Assembly: GCA_964020155.1 (NCBI GenBank)
Contig: OZ026552.1
Location: 2,874,916-2,938,915 of the forward strand
Reading direction: 5' to 3'
Length of the DNA: 64,000 nt
Origin: Chondrilla cf. caribensis
Lineage: Eukaryota > Porifera > Demospongiae > Chondrillida > Chondrillidae
The position numbers and the translations under genes are program-made. The notes under the pieces are model-generated. The model saw only the letters and a list, made by a program, of their open reading frames with translations. It was not told the origin of the DNA and did no database searches. Below are positions 11,537 through 39,020 of this stretch, one piece after another (within the stretch, counting starts at the first letter, position 1; the number at the start of each line of letters is the position of its first letter).

Positions 11537-13069
11537 GTAAATAGTCTACCACTCACACTGTATGTTGGAGTGCAGCTTGATACATATGTACGTATATGTA
11601 TCCCGATTGGTGATATTGTCACTTATGATCAAAGGGACCGACTGGGGTACATTCGTGATGTACTGGGGTGCAACACTGACCTTATTAGTGATGTACCCCG
11701 GTTTTTAAGTGACTTGTATTAATTAATCAACAGACGTTTGCTCATTGTGTATTCTTGGCTGTATTCTTGGCTTGAGCCATTCTTCAACGTTCTCGACGGG
11801 GGTTGAAAAAAGGTGTTTCACGGATTTTCCATTAGAAGAAGCTATAACCATTGTTTTGTTCATTTGGTAAGTATCCTAAGCCTCGTTGGTTCGTCAAGTT
11901 TCCTCATTCGTTCGGTAAATAGTCTGAAATTCGTTGGTTCGGCAAGTTTCTTCGTTCATTTGGTAAATACTCTTTCAGAAACTCGTTGGTTCGACGAGTT
12001 TCTTCGTTCGCTCGCTAAATATTTCGAGGCTTGTGGGTTTGGCCATTTTCCTAGTTCATTCGATAAGTGTCCTGACGCTCGTTGGTTCGGGAAGTAAGGG
12101 GGGCAAGAAACCATCTGAATGGGTTGATAGCGACCTCCAGCTCTTTGAGAAAATCGTCTTTTTCGATGTCGTGAACGAAATCCATATCTCAGCTACTCGG
12201 CTATTGAACGGGATACATAATAGCTGTACCCCACTTTCGGTCGGTACATGGGAATGTATTGAGCGGATATCAGTTGATTAATCTTGGGTGCACTATTACA
12301 TGTGCTCGGTGTGCATGTGTGTTGTTCTGTTCTTGGGGGGCAAGAGTAATAATATTTTCGCTTGGTGTACACGTACAATTGTAGGTATGTTTGCATATGT
12401 GTAGTAAGTATGTATATATTAATTTTACTGTAAGTCATATACTAATTTCTATGCTTCAAGATACTTTATCTGCATTGTCCCACACAAATAAACATTGCTA
12501 TTATTTTTGTTGTGGTGTGTTTGTGTTTTAATTTGGATCTGAAGTGTGTTGCTTGTCCAAACATACCAGTGTGTACCATTGGTATGTTTGAACAACATCT
12601 ACTTATTGTCATACACACCACTCATCTTGTGTGATGTGTGCATATTTTGTTAATATAATCTACCATCACCCACACATAATTAGATGTAATCATCCCTTTG
12701 TTCTCTTATGATAGAAATTGCTTGGCAAGGTGCGGTGTCTTCATCCCTGAAATTGTCCACATTTGCAAGTTATGTACTTTAACATGTCTTCATAGTACAG
12801 TGTATACACTTCATTCTATGTGAATTGTATCAACCAAAATAATGTTTGCCTTTCTACATAATAGCAAAGAATATTAATTAATGTTCATCTTATCTTTATA
12901 AGCTCTGTTAAAGCTTTAAGCTTTTATGTTGTTTATGGTTTATTCTTATCTGTATTTGTCCATGTGTTGTGGAGTATTATGTTCATGTTTCAGACAATTG
13001 TAAACATGTGGTGTACAGTACACTCTATTATCAATGGCTAACCAACTGTTATCCCTATCTATTCTTCAG
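11537..13069. other. Intron-like region with degenerate 50-bp repeats
   Basis: The sequence contains the degenerate repeat listed at 11846-12097. It is followed by an open frame to 12281 whose last 65 codons (EWVDSDLQLFEKIVFFDVV and so on) have balanced composition but no recognised family. An aataaa lies near 12486. No exon with good splice sites was identified between the last microexon and 13070. Confidence 0.3.
11846..12097. repeat. Degenerate tandem repeat, about 50 bp, five copies
   Basis: The block ctcgttggttcgncaagttt followed by cttcgttcatttggtaaata recurs about five times with substitutions and small length changes. It stays open in more than one frame, giving repeated peptides such as FVHLVN and SLVGSSSF. 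Repetition rather than coding selection explains the open frames. Confidence 0.6.
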
Positions 13070-14017
13070 TAATGCGGTCGGAACCCACTGTAGACCAAAT
13101 CAACGAGATGAACTGGTTTCAGATTGCTCATAGGTGGTGGAGTATAGGAGAATCACTGGGAATATCTAAAGAAGTGATAAAGGAGATTATTCGTACAACT
13201 GGTCTTTTGTTTGGAAATAATCGTAACATCCATTGTGATCTACATACACTTTGCATCAAAGCCATGCTCATTAAGTGGCTGAACAAAGATCAGGGCACAG
13301 GACGTTCTGAACGGACTTGGATTACTATTGCAAAAGCTGTCAAAGATGTTGGTTTGGGAGAAGTGGTCTTTGAGCTCTTAGAGGAAGGTATGTATTGTAG
13401 ACCATGGCCTTAAAATATCATTAATTGGCATTTCGTACCAGCTCTTCCACACCAAGAACAAATTACGCCATATCAATTGCTTCATTTCCCAATAGTGCAA
13501 TATTCAAAGGCAATGTGCTATTATTCTGAGTTCATCACAGTCCGTCCGACCATCCTCGGTAGCACCATTCTGCTCAATTTCACCAGACAAACCATGTTCC
13601 CTACTTGCATGTAGGTACAGATATTGTGATTGCTGGTCAGTCAGCAAATTTTATGAAATGTGACCTGTGTTTTACAAGCTGGAGAGTGTACATACCTTCA
13701 ACCTCACAGTTCAACTTTGCAGGACACAACTATTTTGTGTGATGATGATTATATATCTTGATGAGCAGGTTTAATCACTGCCATTATTGTCAAAACGTAA
13801 TGGAGTAGTTGGAGCTATTATGAACAGCTAATGTATCAAATTGTAATGTGACCTGTAAATGAGGTGTTTTGAGGATGATTAGACATGTTTACACTTTTGT
13901 TATGACAATCACTGTTGGTTCACACCACAACCTGAGGGCTCAGTGTATAACCTAGTAGTAACTGATTGTTTGTTCTTTTTATTACAGTGGTGGAGAAATA
14001 TGATGATATTCTACTAC
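13070..14017 (+). CDS. DEATH-fold domain protein, two exons, partial
   Basis: Exon 13070-13387 (acceptor cttcag, donor gtatgt) is open in phase 1-1 over 106 codons. From the Met at 13072 it reads MNWFQIAHRWWSIGESLGIS, then KEVIKEIIRT, CIKAMLIKWLNKD, TWITIAKAVKDVGLGEVVFE. The pattern of W-IA--LGI, a conserved Asp/Cys stretch, ML--WL, then W--I--AV--VGLG fits the six-helix DEATH-domain superfamily, which mediates homotypic contacts in apoptosis and innate immune signalling. A second exon, 13988-14017 (30 nt, phase 1-1), encodes VVEKYDDILL. It resembles the microexons of the 984-bp array both in sequence and in its cag/gtaagt flanks. Upstream exons are probably the microexons; downstream exons were not found before the N gap. 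The first Met is preceded by open frame from the acceptor, so it need not be the start. Confidence 0.6.
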
Positions 14018-14528
14018 GTAAGTGGTTTACAAATTTGAAAGCTACTTTATGTGTAATACATTTGTATGTTTGTATGCATATTGCAGTATGTGAAATTTGC
14101 AAAATTACGTACTTTCTTACTATAATATACGTACATGTATGTAGCATGTTTAGTAAGGAGATCAGAGGGAAGTGTGTTCACATTTCAGATGTGAACACAC
14201 TTGTTGATTGATTTCATCAGCCTTTCAGCACACACACACATTTACAGAATATGAAGATATACTTCTATATGTATACATACTACATAATAGTTGTAGCCTG
14301 TCTAAAGGATAAAGTGATAAATACCTCAGGCTTTGCCCTCAGTGATCAACTTTATCACTGCTGTAGCATACCCAGACAGACTGCAACTAATACATGTATA
14401 TATTGATGCACCCACTAAAGAGGGATCTATAACTGGAGTATGTTATCATGCACTGGTACATCTCATTGGTACACCCCGCTTCCTGTACATGAAATACACT
14501 CATGAATGGTTCTTCATGTGTGTACGTC

Positions 14529-14728
14529 NNNNNNNNNNNNNNNNNNNNNNNNNNNNNNNNNNNNNNNNNNNNNNNNNNNNNNNNNNNNNNNNNNNNNNNN
14601 NNNNNNNNNNNNNNNNNNNNNNNNNNNNNNNNNNNNNNNNNNNNNNNNNNNNNNNNNNNNNNNNNNNNNNNNNNNNNNNNNNNNNNNNNNNNNNNNNNNN
14701 NNNNNNNNNNNNNNNNNNNNNNNNNNNN
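14529..14728. other. Assembly gap, 200 N
   Basis: A run of exactly 200 unknown bases, a standard placeholder for a gap of unestimated size. Open frames reported across it are artefacts. Confidence 0.99.
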
Positions 14729-15516
14729 ATACAAAGGCACATAGGCACTGTGGAACCAGCTTGTAGTGACTACCCAAAGGATTACGTATGGTTGTGAAAT
14801 GTGCCTGATGGGAGTAATACACTTATGATTGTGAACCAAGTAGCAAGCAGTTACGTATCTACATATGTATGTGTACACCAATAAGGGCTACAGCACTGCG
14901 GGGAAATCGGGGAATCCCACATTGCCCCCTAAAAAGCTCTACATGCATACGGACATTGGAAGGCATGCATATATCGTTGTCAAATGACAATCCTTCAATT
15001 GGGATTTTTGTACAATACACTGTGTGTACTGTGTGTTTTCTATTGTTCATTGTGAATTACTGCTTCATACGTAGGTAGGTTATACAAAGTAGTTGTACCT
15101 ATCATATTCATGGTATTGTATGATATGTACAGTACACACAATGATTACATACTAGGACTGCAACAGTATGCCTATTTGTGATATTGCATATTGCACCTCC
15201 TATATAATATAGTACTTTATTGCAATATTACTATGCATATAATTTTATGTGAGAACTTAAGCTAACAATCACATGGGTTTATGCACTTTAAATTGTCTTT
15301 CATAAACTGAATACAGTGTTCCTTCAACCCATCCTGTAGGAAACACCAGTGAATACAGTCTACATGCGTGACACACGGAAAATACACAATCAACTACGTA
15401 CGTACGTCCATATGTATTACCATACATCCGTGCATAGATACATACATATGTAGGTATATCTATTATTTTTCAATATACACACCATAAGAACAATGTATGT
15501 AGATATACATATGTAC

Positions 15517-16238
<722 letters not shown>

Positions 16239-17696
16239 CTGTAGTTACCAATAATAATAATACATAACACAATGTATGCAATTACTAATAATTAGTTAAT
16301 CCATCAAACTCATAAAAAATTCCACCATACCTTCGGAAAGCAAGTTTAGAGGATTAACAGAATTTTGTATTATGTATTAATTCAAAGTGAGAATAATTGG
16401 TTATTGTCATGATTGATCTAATCTTAATAAGGATTTTAGAAGTGCAGAGATATTTAACAATCAAAGCCAAATGCATGATAAAAAAAATAATAATTGATAA
16501 CTGTATTTTATAATTAATTGTTGTAAAGACAAAGAAATGTGCATATTGTGTCACTGCATAAAATTAAAATTGATCTCTTATTACACTGCATGCATGGTGA
16601 GCGAATGTACCATCCATATCAACCGGGGCGTACACACACAGTTCTCAGTCTGGAAGGATAACTACAATTAAGTATGATGTAAGAGTGGATCTGGAATAGA
16701 TTAGAATTCGTAAGAGCCCGATATATATCAAGCTTATTGTTATAATAATATTATACATCTTCCATAGCACCGACCTCCCTTAATTGACTTTCTAACCCCT
16801 AGCTATCCAGCGAATGTGCCATCCATATCAACCGGGCCGTACACACACAGTTCTCAGTACGTCTTGAAGGATAACTACAATTAAGCATAATATATGATGT
16901 AAGAGTGGATCTGGAATAGATTCGAATTTGTAAGATCTAGAGCACGATATATATCAAGCTTGTTGTTATAATAATATTATACATCTTCTGCAGCACCGAC
17001 CAGTACAGTCGTCCGTCAGTATCCAGTACTGTCCTCCATGTTCTCTGTCTAGACTCCTGTGAGTACACCTGAGGAATCGCTCCTTGATGAAGATACCTAT
17101 CCCGAAACTAACTCTTTCTACCTTAGGTAATTAAAGACATGTACTAATCTTCTATACAGCAGAGTGTACTCAAACAAAATCCATCTCTTCATCGTGGAAT
17201 TACATGAGGATTGAACAGACGTCATTACATTATAAACCCTGCATCATTAAATTTTATACTTATGCCAGCAGTTTAACAATTTCTGACATTATATATAGTA
17301 CGTATAAATAATATTACAGTATTATAGTGTTCAGCTTTTTAATTTGCCCCCACCAATCTTCATTATAATATTACATCAATATAATCATAACTTGTTTTAT
17401 TTCCATCAAACCTATCAATACCATGCCACCTAGCCCAACAACCCTCTTTCCAATTTCCATGCATAATAGCCAAGATATCTGAGTAATCAAGTACAGTTTA
17501 CAACCAATAAGGAACACGTTATTATTAATCACAACAAAGCACATTTCGTGTGTGTACATTTGCAACAGATCACAAGAAGTGACAGGACAGAGTATAATGG
17601 TACATTACAGGTGTGTTGTGCAGTAACAATGTTTGTGTACATGGTTTGTCTGGACCGTCTACGCAGAACAGACACAATAAAAATAAGAACCAGTTA
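16239..17696. other. Non-coding; tandem duplication and a possible exon
   Basis: AT-rich sequence with the tandem duplication listed at 16591-17001. A plus-strand stretch at 17053-17126 sits between a ctag acceptor and a gtaatt site and is open (TPEESLLDEDTYPETNSFYL), but nothing joins to it. The minus-strand aataaa at 17401-17396 is a plausible poly(A) signal for the REPS-like gene, about 300 bases past its stop. Confidence 0.35.
16591..17001. repeat. Tandem duplication, about 200-215 bp, two copies
   Basis: Blocks 16600-16788 and 16811-17001 share atccatatcaaccggg, acacacacagttctcagt, aaggataactacaattaa, gtaagagtggatctggaat and atatatatcaagctt in the same order, with small indels. Confidence 0.85.
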
Positions 17697-33961
<16,265 letters not shown>

Positions 33962-34720
33962 CTCTGCAAGAGATAACAGTACATAGTCAAATACAGTGTT
34001 ACCGGCGCACAAGTGTCACTGTATTGGCAGACTCCTATTTTGAGATCTTCACCACAAACCAGCACTATCTATAACTATACACAATCTGAGACACATCCTT
34101 CACTGTCGACAACAATACAAATACTGTATCTTCACAATCCTACAACCTTGACAATCAGGCATGTATTTGCTGCCCCAAAGAGTGCCGGACTACCAAGGTT
34201 CCACTGTACATACGTATGTATACTATCATGCAGATTAATGAAGCCTTATAAAACGTTCTTGAAATATTACACATGTAAGGCTGGTTACATACCAATGCAC
34301 ACAAATATGTACATACATACGTATGTACGCACGTACATACCTAATAACACTATTACACTGGAGTTTGTGATTGATTAGCTGACAAGCTCAGCGAAAGCTA
34401 GTTACCACATACAACACACGTACACGTCAGTGGACTGGGATGCAGTGCTGATGTGTGCACACTTTTCCCTTTGATCTGTCGCCACACCAGGATACAGGCA
34501 TGAATACTGCTAACTACACACATAAGTGCTGTATGATCAGGTGCATGAACGCACACACACACGTGGGCATATACGTACATATGTACCTACCAGTGTATGC
34601 ATAGTACAGTGTGACCTGACCTATCTGACAATGTTACTTCCCTGTAAAAGGTGTTAGATCTACCAGGTGTGACTATATAGGCATGCAATGTAGAGCATGT
34701 ACATATCATACTTTTACATG

Positions 34721-34920
34721 TACCCTGGTTGATGGGTAGGTCAAAGGAAAAACTGTGTACATAAGCCATATAGCACAAGTCAGTGATACAGCACAGGTCA
34801 CCAGACAGGTTTCATTGTTAGAATTAATTGCGTAAGAACAATTGCATATAATATGTTGTATTGAGCTATGCGCATATTGGCAGTATAAATTGTCTATCAT
34901 TCACCACACCAGGATATAAC
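34721..34920. mobile_element. MITE, family C
   Basis: Starts taccctggttgatgggtagg and ends caccacaccaggatataac. Shares aactgtg, cagcacaggtcaccagacag and aatatgttgtattg with 26611-26831. Confidence 0.7.
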
Positions 34921-35012
34921 TACCACATGTAGACAGCTATGTACATACATACGTATGTATAGATGTAGGTACACATGGATGTACATGCACACATACAGTA
35001 TACAGGTACGTA

Positions 35013-35186
35013 CAGTGAATTCTCGTTAATCCGCCACCACTTTATCCACCAAACCTTCAATCTGCCACAATTTCCCAGTACCAATATAATCTACAAGCAC
35101 CCATGAATATCCAGTTAATCCACCAAACTCAATAATCCATCATATTCTTTGAAAAGAAATTGCAGTGGATTAACAAGTATTCACTG
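35013..35186. mobile_element. MITE, family A-related
   Basis: Begins cagtgaattctcgttaatcc and ends ggattaacaagtattcactg, flanked by TA. The ends diverge from the main family A copies, but the layout is the same. Confidence 0.7.
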
Positions 35187-35458
35187 TACACATCTGCATA
35201 TATACTTGGGGAGTTCCATGTTGCCTGTGTACTTGTACGTACATGTACCTACATGTCAACACAATGTAACGTACGTACGTATGAATGCGTACAGCAGGTA
35301 AGGTGACGTTTAGTGATTTACAACACTATTATGTGAATAACAAAGAGGTTCCTGTTGAAATATAGGGCTTCTATGATCAATGCAACTATAGAATGTGAGC
35401 ATATGGAAATGCAGTGTAACTTACATACTTAGAACGTACCTGGGTTAGTACAGACGTA

Positions 35459-35633
35459 CAGTCGAACCTCTCTGTTACAAACCTCTGAATAGCAGAAACC
35501 TCTATAATAAGGACACCATTCTGTGTCCCAGTGTAGTACTGTAGTGTATTAAGTGACCTCTGAATTGAGGACACCTCTGTAATGAGGACTAAAATCAAGG
35601 TCCCAAAGTGTCCATAATAGAGAGGTTCCACTG
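35459..35633. mobile_element. MITE, family A
   Basis: Begins cagtcgaacctctctgttac and ends ccataatagagaggttccactg, with TA flanks. Nearly the same as 22237-22411. Confidence 0.8.
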
Positions 35634-35876
35634 TACTTCTGTTAATATATGCACTTCACTCACTCCTTATCTCAGTACACTATGCCAAACAGCTCTGATG
35701 GTAGGTAGGTAGGTACGTAGGTACTTCAGGTAAAAAGTAGAGATTCAGTGTACCCTTCAAGGTACTCACTAAACAAGTTTGAGTTTAAAGTGGTAACAGA
35801 TTACCTCAGGCTTCGCCCTCGGTAATCAATTAGCACTTATCTACTACAACACACCTAGGCAGAATATAACTGACTT

Positions 35877-36106
35877 GTATCCTGGTGTGGTGAATGATAG
35901 ACAATTTATACAGCAAATATGCGCATAGCTCAATACAGAATATTATATGCAATAGAAATGTGTTCACTAATTTCCTGCCTTGTTCTCACACAATATATTC
36001 TAACAATGAAACCTGTTGGGGGTGACCTGTGCTGTATCACTGACCTGTGCTATATGGCTTACGCGCACAGTTCTTCCTCTGATCTAACCCTCAACCAGGA
36101 TACAAG
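35877..36106. mobile_element. MITE, family C, inverted copy
   Basis: Starts gtatcctggtgtggtgaatg and ends ccctcaaccaggatacaag. Internal sequence is the reverse complement of the other family C copies (atttcctgccttgttctcac, cctgtgctgtatcac). Confidence 0.75.
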
Positions 36107-36444
36107 TACAGATATGTTTTCAGTGGATAAATACATACGTATAGTATGTCTGAATGGAGTAGATTGAAGTGAAGACCTCACACGACAGTCTTGCATGAAT
36201 ATACACAGACATCACACTCACATTCACCCCTATGGATACAATACGTACATTCATTACATTACATACATATTGTATGTGTGGCATACACTTCATGATATCC
36301 ATTTGAGACAAATATGAATTTGAGGATATGGACACATAAATTGTGTACAATACACTCTGCGTATGTACGTACGTATGCATGCGCACTCAGCACAATACAC
36401 TTGGTCTACTACACTAACACACACAAAACAAATAGGATAATTAT

Positions 36445-36448
<4 letters not shown>

Positions 36449-36493
<45 letters not shown>
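36449..36493. repeat. (CA)n microsatellite
   Basis: About 22 CA units. Confidence 0.97.
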
Positions 36494-36496
<3 letters not shown>

Positions 36497-36689
36497 TTAT
36501 GTACGTATAGTTCATAAAGGCTGTGTGTATTGTAGAAGCACTACTGATGCAGTGTTGTGCTGGCAGAGGAACCAATGAAATAGGTAATTCAATAAGTGAG
36601 GGTTGACTATGCAGGTACACACCAAGTATGAATGTGAGCATTCCATTAGTAGACAGTTCGCTAGAAAACATCACCCTCATACACCACTA

Positions 36690-37010
36690 AGATGTCCTTA
36701 TAACAATATGGTAGGGGACACTCAATGTCCTTATAACAATATAGTAGGGGACACTCAATGTCCTTATAACAATATAGTAGGGGACACTCAATGTCCTTAT
36801 AACAATATAGTAGGGGACACTCAATGTCCTTATAACAAAATCCCCACATGGTAGGGGATATTGAATGTCCTTATAACAAGATCCCCACATGGTAGGGGAC
36901 ACTCAATGTCCTTATAAGTACATGATCCCCACATGGTAGGGGACACTAAATGTCCTTATAACAAGATCCCCACATGATAGGGGACACTACGTAAATGTCC
37001 TTATAAAAAG
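36690..37010. repeat. 37-38 bp minisatellite, about eight copies
   Basis: The unit aatgtccttataacaatata gtaggggacactc repeats, first with the short form (four copies). It then changes to a longer form containing aagatccccacatggtaggg (about four copies). Each unit contains gtccttataac, and the later units carry ccccacatggtagggg, which is partly palindromic. Confidence 0.95.
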
Positions 37011-37454
37011 ATTGAAAAAGACATGAAAAAAACACTATAGTTTGTAAGTTTACTGAGGAGCACTGCACTATACTCCATCTCAATAAGGCATACGCACATA
37101 CGTACTTAACTACGTATACCAATAACCTTTCATGAAATACGACCTGGATACCCTAAGGTGATACCACAATATCTCCATAGCGGAATTTTCACTGTGACTT
37201 TTACCATAAATATGTTTGCACAAGTCACACCATCATACAGAACCTGACCAATACAATAACACCTTGTTACAGCTCTGACAGTATACACAGATATGATGAT
37301 CTTAATGGGACTCCAACAATGCAAACAATACAAATTGATTTTTGTACTGTGCATTACTAATCAGTAAAAGTACAATTGAGTGTTGAGACATTGACACAAA
37401 ACAAACACGCACATGTACACATGTATACACAAGCGCATAAACGCGCACGCACGC

Positions 37455-37457
<3 letters not shown>

Positions 37458-37514
<57 letters not shown>
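37458..37514. repeat. (CA)n microsatellite
   Basis: About 28 CA units, preceded by a gcacgcacgca run. Confidence 0.97.
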
Positions 37515-37515
<1 letters not shown>

Positions 37516-38146
37516 AATGCACACGGATGCACACAAGTATATACATGACTTGTTCAATGTACTAAACATACGTAGCATATGCCATACACGTACATACGTG
37601 AAAACATACACACCATAACAAGTACAACTGTTAGGAACTTTCAATTGGGCTATGTGAGACTTGGGACTTGGATAGGGCGTCAAAATACTCTCAAGCAACA
37701 GATCAGATGATATGAAATGGATAACAGAGCAACAAGAAACAGTTTCCCCACTCCACACCGACTATTGAGGCTCTATAAGCTACTGTTTGATAACAAGCTA
37801 GTACAAAGTTTGCATGGATCGATAATGCATGAAATGTACAGCATATAGAATGAAAATCATACCACTAGCTAAAATTTCAATTTACCTCCCATTTTCTAAT
37901 ACAAATGTAATACTTTGGAGTACATAGTACATAGCATAATGAAAAGGGAGGGAAAATAGAGTATCTATATTTGTAAGGTGAAAAAGAAAGTAAATTAAGT
38001 ACTAAAATACGATATAGGTGGGGACGATTTTGCATTTTCGCAGCCAATTAAAATGCGACATGGTGTACCGTATACAATGTTTTGATGCTACGTTGATGGG
38101 ACACCTGGCAATGGAAAACTTCAGATATCGACATTGATATTTCCAC

Positions 38147-38916
38147 ATGCGATCTGTACAATGCAATACAATCATATCCACGCACACAGATGACACCACT
38201 GCAGACATACTGAACTATCACTTCAACGGCATTGGCCCTCCTGTCGGTATACTATACTATGTGATCCTATCACAACAGGAGGAGTGGTGTAAATGTCTTA
38301 TATTCACCAACACAAATGATCTAAACTGTGCTATAAGGAGAATCTTCAACCTACGCGGGGTCCACTTTATCAACACGAATGTTTCGACAAATTCTGTCGA
38401 AGGAGGAAGCAATGGTTTTACACTTGGATGGATCCACTTCACACAGTACTACCACAGAGATACTGCCGACTAAAGTGGACCAATATATCTAGGCGGGGTC
38501 GATCGCCACAGACTGCGATACGGTTGAAGGCGGTACAGGGTGTGATGTCGGTAGAGGCGGTACAGGGTGCCCGCGGGGAATCCGACGCACAAAGAGGGGA
38601 AGCTAAGGGTCAAGGTCGCACACTTAAAGTAAAGAAGAACAATATGAACAAAGTACAACGTTATACGGCAGTAAAGATTATCAGCCTTGCTGTTCCGAGT
38701 AACCAGGCAGGTGGGCGAAAGGGGAACATTTGTGTCTTAGACTGTGTTTCTCATACGATGGGTGTTGTTAATACGGACAATAAACGAAGCGTTTCCGTAA
38801 GGCAAACACATCGCTACGGACTTACCAAAAATCTGAGGGCGAAATTCAACAGAAGTTGCTTGCAGCCATTTTATCCTGGAATCGATCGGACGATCCGATT
38901 GATTTTATACACATAA
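38147..38916 (+). other. Unassigned open frames upstream of VTA1
   Basis: Two overlapping plus-strand frames are open: 38147-38473 (108 codons, including EEWCKCLIFTNTNDLNCAIR) and 38428-38916 (162 codons, basic, Arg/Lys-rich). Neither shows a recognisable domain. Base composition here is less AT-rich than the intergenic DNA, as expected near a promoter. The second frame ends only about 100 bases before the VTA1 start codon. It could be a small gene, a transposon remnant or 5' leader sequence of VTA1. Confidence 0.2.
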
Positions 38917-39020
38917 AGTGACATATTTTCTGTATAAAATCCAATATTGCGATCTGAGTACAGTGCATCTATTTTTAGTCACTGTCTGGTTACGTCACAT
39001 ATATTGCACAACGAGGAAAA

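Larger units (their letters stand above)
33962..38146. other. Upstream flank or 5' introns of the REPS-like gene
   Basis: Exons for an N-terminal EH domain were searched for on the minus strand and not found. The stretch is dominated by family A and C MITEs, the minisatellite at 36690-37010 and (CA)n tracts at 36449-36493 and 37458-37514. A further probable MITE lies at about 34000-34212 (acagtgttaccggcgcacaa at one end, gttccactgta at the other). Confidence 0.4.

Noticed and set aside
14333..14881. Frames of 80-164 codons spanning the N run
   Set aside because: They exist only because N codons are not stops.
36661..36902. Repeated YKDIECPLLY peptide on the minus strand
   Set aside because: Translation of the 37-bp minisatellite.
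36690..37010. CRISPR-like array
   Set aside because: Units are contiguous without unique spacers, and the genome is eukaryotic.
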